Source of the DNA: Candidatus Mcinerneyibacterium aminivorans
GTDB lineage: Bacteria; Macinerneyibacteriota; Macinerneyibacteria; Macinerneyibacteriales; Macinerneyibacteriaceae
Direction: 5' to 3'
NCBI GenBank assembly: GCA_008086245.1
Contig: VSIX01000012.1
Coordinates: forward strand, 1-58,241
Length of the DNA stretch: 58,241 nucleotides
This document shows positions 54,320-58,241 of this stretch, one piece after another. The position numbers and the translations under genes were made by a program. The notes beneath the pieces were generated by a model. The model was not told the DNA's origin. It saw only the letters and a list, made by a program, of their open reading frames with translations, and ran no database searches. Within the stretch, counting starts at the first letter, position 1, and every line of letters begins with the position of its first letter.

Positions 54320-54349
54320 AAATAAGAAGGTGAATTCACCTTCTTATTT
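54320..54349. terminator. Intrinsic terminator after purA (30-bp perfect palindrome)
   Basis: AAATAAGAAGGTGAA (54320-54334) and its exact complement (54335-54349) form an ideal stem, 8 bp after the purA stop; the distal arm ends in TTATTT followed by ATTATATTAT. Confidence 0.85.
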
Positions 54350-54362
54350 ATTATATTATATC

Positions 54363-54391
54363 TTGAATTAATCCTTTTTAAGCAATAAAAT
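54363..54391 (+). promoter_or_regulatory. Promoter of uvrC
   Basis: TTGAAT (54363-54368), 17 nt, TAAAAT (54386-54391). The ATG follows 14 bases later with little leader. Confidence 0.6.
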
Positions 54392-54405
54392 AAATTAGGT
54401 GTATA

Positions 54406-56148
54406 ATGAATAATAGGGTCAAAAAAAAGATAAGAAATTCTCCAAAACTACCTGGGGTTTATATTTTTAAAGATATAAATGGAGAAGAACTTTATGTCGG
54501 GAAAGCCAAAAATCTTAACAAAAGGCTAAAATCATATTTGCATCCTGAAAAAAATTCTTACCGAATTCGGGTGATGATACATAATATTGCTGAATTAGAG
54601 TATATTGTTGTATCCTCTGAAACGGATGCTTTAATTTTAGAGAATAATATCATAAAAGAAACCCAGCCTTATTACAACATTGAACTAAAAGATGGCAAGA
54701 CCTATCCGTATATAAAAATAATAAAAGAAAAATATCCCAGAATATTTATAACCAGGGAAATAAAAAAGGATGGAAACTATTATTATGGTCCTTACACATC
54801 TGTTAAAATGATAAGAAAATTTCTCCAGGGAATTAGGGATATATTTCCCTACAGACACTGTCGAAAGATGCCCAATACTGTTTGTTTACAGTACCACATA
54901 GATAGGTGCCCGGGTCCCTGCGAGAATAATGTATCAAAAGAAGAATATCAAAAAATTATACAAAAAATTAAAAAGGTTCTCGAAGGTAAAAGTAAAAAGC
55001 TATACCTTGATCTTGAAAAAAAGATGGAGGAGTATGCTGAAAAAAAAGAATTTGAAAGGGCTGCAAAAATAAGAGATCAGCTGAAAGGATTAAAGGAAAT
55101 TTTGATGCTTTCACAAATGGAGATTCATACCAGGGACAATAAGGATATATTTTCTCTTTATAAAAAGAAAAATAATTATATAGTATATATATTAAATGTT
55201 AAAGAAGGAAAAGTTTTTGATAGTGAAAATTTTATATTCCGGAGCGAGGAGGATAAAAAAAGTGTAATGTTTGCTTTCTTACAGTACTACTATGAGAACC
55301 TACCTTTTATACCTCCAAAAATTGTTGTAAATATAAAAAATAGCGAATATGGGATTATAAAGAGGGAGTTTGAGCAAAGAGTTGAACACGAAGTTCAAAT
55401 CACCAAGCCAGAAAATCGTAATGATGAGATTTTAATAAAAAGAGCAGAAGAAAATGCCAAATTACTGTTAAAAAAGGAGTTTATGAGTAATTTGGATAAA
55501 AATTTCGGGAGATTAAGTGACATTTTGGGATTTCAAATATCATCAATCGATGCTTTTGATATATCAAATTTTGGTAATGAAATTTTTGTGGGTGCATCCA
55601 TTAGAATTGATAGAAAGGGATTTAATAAAAGTTTGTACCGCCGTTTTAGTATAGATGCAAAGAACCGGGATGATTTCAGAATGATTAATGAAATTGTTTA
55701 CAGACGCTATAAAAATGACACCAATAAACCGGATTTGATTTTAATAGATGGCGGGAAAATTCAGCTGAAATTTGCAAAAAAAGCTTTAAGGGATCTCGAT
55801 TTAAATATTCCTGTCTTAGCCCTTGCCAAAAAAGAGGAACGAATTATTATGGAAAATTTAAAGGAGCTCGAAATAGAGAAAAATGATCCCGCGAAACTGC
55901 TTTTGATTAAAACAAGGGACGAGGTTCATAGATTCGCAGTTAATTACAGCAGAAAGAAAAAATCTAAAAAAAGTTTTAAAAATCCTGTAGAAAAAATCAA
56001 AGGAATTGGAAAAAAGAAAGCAGAAACGGTACTTGATTTTTTTGGTACGGTTAACAACTTAAAAAGAGCAGGTATTGATGAGATAAAAAAGGTGCCCGGG
56101 GTGGGAGAGGAACTTGCAAAGCGGATAAAAAATTCTTTTGAAAAATAG
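54406..56148 (+). CDS. uvrC: UvrABC system protein C
   Basis: Makes both incisions in nucleotide excision repair. 580 residues: GIY-YIG nuclease at the start (LPGVYIFKDINGEELYVGKA), the cysteine region RHCRKMPNTVCLQYHIDRCPGPC, UVR motif EFERAAKIRDQLKGLK, RNase H-like nuclease with SSIDAFDISNFG and LILIDGGKIQL, and two helix-hairpin-helix motifs at the end (IKGIGKKKAETVLDFFG, VPGVGEELAKRI). Monocistronic between a terminator and rex. Confidence 0.96.
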   Translation: MNNRVKKKIRNSPKLPGVYIFKDINGEELYVGKAKNLNKRLKSYLHPEKNSYRIRVMIHNIAELEYIVVSSETDALILENNIIKETQPYYNIELKDGKTYPYIKIIKEKYPRIFITREIKKDGNYYYGPYTSVKMIRKFLQGIRDIFPYRHCRKMPNTVCLQYHIDRCPGPCENNVSKEEYQKIIQKIKKVLEGKSKKLYLDLEKKMEEYAEKKEFERAAKIRDQLKGLKEILMLSQMEIHTRDNKDIFSLYKKKNNYIVYILNVKEGKVFDSENFIFRSEEDKKSVMFAFLQYYYENLPFIPPKIVVNIKNSEYGIIKREFEQRVEHEVQITKPENRNDEILIKRAEENAKLLLKKEFMSNLDKNFGRLSDILGFQISSIDAFDISNFGNEIFVGASIRIDRKGFNKSLYRRFSIDAKNRDDFRMINEIVYRRYKNDTNKPDLILIDGGKIQLKFAKKALRDLDLNIPVLALAKKEERIIMENLKELEIEKNDPAKLLLIKTRDEVHRFAVNYSRKKKSKKSFKNPVEKIKGIGKKKAETVLDFFGTVNNLKRAGIDEIKKVPGVGEELAKRIKNSFEK

Positions 56149-56229
56149 CTTTTATTGAAGGATCATGTTCAAATTATTATTATCTTCTAGTTAATATTGA
56201 GTTTTGGTTTATATAATATTAGAAATTAT

Positions 56230-56258
56230 TTGACATTATCAAACATTAATACTATAAC
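56230..56258 (+). promoter_or_regulatory. Promoter of rex
   Basis: Consensus TTGACA (56230-56235), 17 nt, TATAAC (56253-56258). Confidence 0.7.
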
Positions 56259-56261
56259 ATT

Positions 56262-56279
56262 CTGTGAATTTAAACACAA
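56262..56279 (+). promoter_or_regulatory. Candidate Rex operator (autoregulation)
   Basis: CTGTGAATTTAAACACAA at 56262-56279 matches the two conserved arms of the Rex consensus (TTGTGAA - 4 nt - TTCACAA) as TGTGAA and CACAA around TTTAAA. It covers the expected transcription start of rex itself, where a bound repressor would block initiation. Confidence 0.5.
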
Positions 56280-56291
56280 AAGGGGATTTTT

Positions 56292-56933
56292 ATGGTTAAA
56301 AAGATACCAAAGCCTTCACTGGCAAGATTACCAAAATATTATCAGGTAGTTACAAGTTATTTAAATAGAAAAAATGAAAAATACATATCCTCCAGCTATC
56401 TTTCCGATTGTTTAAATATTGACGATTCCCAGATAAGACGGGATTTAATGTATATAGAAATTGGTGGTATTCCCAGAGTAGGTTATGATGCCAAAGAACT
56501 AAGAGATGTTTTAGCCGATTATTTAGGGTATTTCAATCTTAATGAAGCCATTCTGGTGGGAGTTGGTAATTTGGGAACTGCACTTGCAGAATATAAAGGT
56601 TTTGAAAGATATGGATTAAGTATTGTAGGGTTATTCGATAGTGACCCTGAAAAGATCGGAAATTTAGTTGGTAATTTAAAAGTTGATAATATAGAAAATT
56701 TGGAACAGGTTATTAAAAAATTTAATATTAAAATAGGAATAATTACTACACCCGCCAGGTATGCCCAGCAAATAGCCGAAAAAATGATTAAAGCAAATAT
56801 AAAAGCAATCTGGAATTTCGCTCCGGTAACACTCGATATAGATGAGGATATTTTTATTCAGGATGAGAACCTTGCTGAAAATTTCTCTTTTATTTCGCAT
56901 TATTTGAAAGAAACAGAACCCGAAAAAGAATAA
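56292..56933 (+). CDS. rex: Redox-sensing transcriptional repressor Rex
   Basis: Senses the NADH/NAD+ ratio and represses fermentation and reduced-cofactor genes. 213 residues: winged-helix DNA-binding domain with LPKYYQVVTSYLNR and SDCLNIDDSQIRRDLMYIE, then a Rossmann domain with VGVGNLGTALAEYKGF and FDSDPEKIGN, and the C-terminal swapped helix region (FISHYLKE). GGGGA precedes the ATG. The recognition segment SQIRRDL fits the usual QIRKDL. Confidence 0.95.
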   Translation: MVKKIPKPSLARLPKYYQVVTSYLNRKNEKYISSSYLSDCLNIDDSQIRRDLMYIEIGGIPRVGYDAKELRDVLADYLGYFNLNEAILVGVGNLGTALAEYKGFERYGLSIVGLFDSDPEKIGNLVGNLKVDNIENLEQVIKKFNIKIGIITTPARYAQQIAEKMIKANIKAIWNFAPVTLDIDEDIFIQDENLAENFSFISHYLKETEPEKE

Positions 56934-57000
56934 AAGATAATCGTATTATAAAAAAATACTCCTGATAGAAAAAATTAATGATGGTTTGATTTTTCAATTA

Positions 57001-57765
57001 TTAGTTTTTTCTTAGATTATCCCTGTCATATACATGTTTCAATATTAAACCGGATGCTTCAAGGGTTTTCCCCGTGTATTTCCTGTCTTTATATTTAAAT
57101 GATTTTTCAATATCTTTTAGGGTAAGTTTGTTATAACCGATATATAAAAGGGTTCCGGCCATTATTCGAATCATATTATAAAGAAATCCATCTCCCTTTA
57201 TATGCAGTGTCGCTCCATTTTTATGTCTTTCCAACATGCATTTTTTTATGTGACATACGGTATTTTTGTTAGGATTTTTTGAAGGAGCATTTCTGTAAGC
57301 GTTAAAGTCTTTTTTTCCCTCAAACATTTTTGCTCCCATTTCCATTTTTTTAAAATCGGGTTTCTTGTAATAAATTGTGTAAGAGTATCTATCTTTTAGT
57401 GGGTTCGGGGGATACTGGTAATTATATATGTAATGCTTACAGCTGGCCTTTTGTATACTGTTAAATTTTTCATGGGTGTACTCAATATTTTTTATATGTA
57501 TGTCCGATGGAAGCAGGCTGTTCATTCCCTTTTCCAATTTGTTTGGATCCACATCTTTCTCTGTGTGAAAATTAAAAAGCTGTCCCAATGCATGCACCCC
57601 GGAATCGGTTCTGCTTGCACCAACAATTACAACCCGCTTAACATTAAAAATTTGGCTTAATGCTTTTTCTATTTCTTCCTGAATTGTATTAAAATCCTTT
57701 TGCATCTGCCAGCCGTAGTAGTTTGTTCCATCATATGCAACTCGGCCTTTATAATATATTCTCAT
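57001..57765 (-). CDS. truA: tRNA pseudouridine(38-40) synthase TruA
   Basis: Makes pseudouridine at positions 38-40 of the anticodon arm. 254 residues: VAYDGTNYYGWQMQ, VGASRTDSGVHALGQ with the catalytic Asp54 intact, YIYNYQYPPNP and GDGFLYNMIRIMAGTLL. The ATG at 57765 has AAGGAGAG 4 nt upstream; an in-frame ATG at 57819 would add 18 residues with no family match. In contrast to the TruB in this window, all catalytic features are present. Confidence 0.95.
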   Translation of the reverse strand: MRIYYKGRVAYDGTNYYGWQMQKDFNTIQEEIEKALSQIFNVKRVVIVGASRTDSGVHALGQLFNFHTEKDVDPNKLEKGMNSLLPSDIHIKNIEYTHEKFNSIQKASCKHYIYNYQYPPNPLKDRYSYTIYYKKPDFKKMEMGAKMFEGKKDFNAYRNAPSKNPNKNTVCHIKKCMLERHKNGATLHIKGDGFLYNMIRIMAGTLLYIGYNKLTLKDIEKSFKYKDRKYTGKTLEASGLILKHVYDRDNLRKN

Positions 57766-57879
57766 ATATCTCTCCTTCTTCCACAAGTAGTTTAAACATA
57801 TTTTAGCTTTTTTCAACATAATATTTAGTTTTTAGTAGTTGGTTGCTCGTGTTTTTGACAAAAATCGCTGTCATGATTT

Positions 57880-57972
57880 GAGTGACGGTAGATATCCCTT
57901 TGAAGCAATCCCATGTAATGAGTGACGGATGTCATTCCATGGAAGTCATGCCAAGTAAAGAGCTTGTATGTA
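57880..57972 (+). repeat. 40-bp-period repeat array, block A
   Basis: Units start at 57880, 57920 and 57960. The first two open with GAGTGACGG and end with CCATGTAAT or CCAAGTAAA; the third opens GAGCTTGTATGTA. The whole 93-bp block is repeated with about 15 differences at 58018-58110, and in reverse at 25896-25978. Confidence 0.75.
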
Positions 57973-57996
57973 CTTCCAAAGCTGTATAAAAAATAT

Positions 57997-58016
57997 AAAA
58001 TCACTTTCGTGATTTT
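57997..58016. repeat. Small hairpin repeat (AAAATCAC-loop-GTGATTTT), copy 3
   Basis: AAAATCAC (57997-58004), loop TTTC, GTGATTTT (58009-58016), joining directly to block B of the 40-bp repeat. A decayed relative (AAAATCGC ... TCATGATTT) sits before block A near 57861-57879. Confidence 0.6.
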
Positions 58017-58017
58017 T

Positions 58018-58110
58018 GAGTGACGGAAGATTTTCCTTTGCAGTGATACCAGGTAATGAGTGACGGGTGTCATCCCATGGAAGACATACCAGGTGATGAG
58101 CTTGTATGTA
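58018..58110 (+). repeat. 40-bp-period repeat array, block B
   Basis: Units start at 58018, 58058 and 58098, in the same order as block A: GAGTGACGG, GAGTGACGG, GAGCTTGTATGTA. It ends 9 bp before the four-helix-bundle gene. Confidence 0.75.
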
Positions 58111-58119
58111 AAACCATAG

Positions 58120-58241
58120 ATGAAAAAATATTATTATGATAAAGGAGTAGGTATTAAAAATCATAAAGATTTGCTGGCGTGGAAAAAGGCAATGAAATTA
58201 TCAAAATATGTTTATAAAATTACTAAAAAATTTCCTAAAGT
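58120..58241 (+). CDS. Four-helix-bundle protein (S23/IVS-encoded type), cut by window end
   Basis: The visible 40 codons give MKKYYYDKGVGIKNHKDLLA then WKKAMKLSKYVYKITKKFPK, matching the N-terminus of the S23 family ('hkdLxvWqkamxLxxxvYxxtkxFPk'). These small proteins are encoded in 23S rRNA intervening sequences or stand alone; a related fold is the Avd protein of diversity-generating retroelements. The start is uncertain: ATG 58120 has no ribosome-binding site, while AAAGGAG (58141-58147) sits inside the frame and would suit an unusual ATT start at 58153 where family similarity begins. The biological role is not settled. Confidence 0.7.
   Translation, partial: MKKYYYDKGVGIKNHKDLLAWKKAMKLSKYVYKITKKFPK

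Larger units (their letters stand above)
57766..58119. other. Repeat-filled intergenic region, no gene seen
   Basis: Between truA and the four-helix-bundle gene lie two 93-bp direct repeats and a hairpin repeat (listed separately). Small minus-strand open frames here are just the repeat read as protein (VTHY, LQR words recurring) and are not genes. Confidence 0.55.

Noticed and set aside
57825-58164. Two minus-strand open frames of 70-80 codons with repeated peptides (TSVTHY, LQRDIYRHS)
   Set aside because: They follow the 40-bp DNA repeat; the peptide repetition mirrors the DNA repeat and there are no start signals.

Overview
The window is 58 kb of AT-rich bacterial chromosome (roughly one third G+C by eye). 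Nothing in it looks phage- or plasmid-borne. The cell is probably an anaerobe with two membranes that ferments amino acids. The evidence is a histidine-degradation pair (hutH-hutU), several ferredoxin-type proteins, a Rex NADH sensor, cobalamin adenosylation, outer-membrane beta-barrel proteins and periplasmic M23 peptidases. SecA has the long mid-protein insertion typical of the Bacteroidota/Chlorobi (FCB) side of the tree, and a bacterial group-II GGGP synthase points the same way. I infer an uncultured FCB-like candidate phylum (Cloacimonadota- or Mcinerneyibacteriota-like); no rRNA is present to confirm this.

Layout. 1-41: start of a secreted protein on the minus strand. 597-7409: three degenerate signalling proteins (HisKA-like; HDOD-GAF-HisKA-like; GAF-degenerate GGDEF) running straight into hutH-hutU. 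7725-18016: the translation/RNA operon rimP-nusA-infB-ylxP-rbfA-nrnA-truB-ribF-rpsO-pnp, ended by a terminator overlapping the pnp stop codon. Its TruB lacks the catalytic aspartate. 18062-24513: dut followed by an archaeal-type ether-lipid cassette (UbiA prenyltransferase, ferredoxin, geranylgeranyl reductase, GGGP synthase), two membrane GT2 glycosyltransferases, a NodB deacetylase and a small unknown protein.

24661-25999: a frameshifted small outer-membrane barrel gene, then about 700 bp of repeats. 25998-39374 is mostly minus strand: an HExxH-peptidase/beta-barrel fusion, a nitroreductase (plus strand), a MEMO-family protein, a SNF2 helicase, and the operon folP - 49-aa CXXC membrane protein - NapH-like ferredoxin - giant TPR lipoprotein-like/secreted protein. 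39555-48184: an envelope and secretion operon (PP2C-like/PQQ propeller, lytic transglycosylase, two M23 peptidases, secA) followed by pgeF and cobA. 48267-56148: a solute-binding protein, tRNA-Leu(UAG), tig-clpP-clpX-engB-purA and uvrC. 56292-58241: rex with a likely auto-operator, truA on the minus strand, a block of 40-bp-period repeats, and the start of a four-helix-bundle (S23) protein cut by the window end.

Promoters of the sigma-70 type (TTGaca, 16-17 nt, TATAAT) are easy to see at most operon starts, and leaders are very short; one transcript is predicted to be leaderless. Three families of short dispersed repeats occupy nearly all the long intergenic gaps. The most interesting items are the ether-lipid/glycosyltransferase cluster, the catalytically dead-looking TruB in the canonical operon position, the unannotated-size CXXC protein gene, the peptidase-barrel fusion, and the 40-bp-period repeat family.
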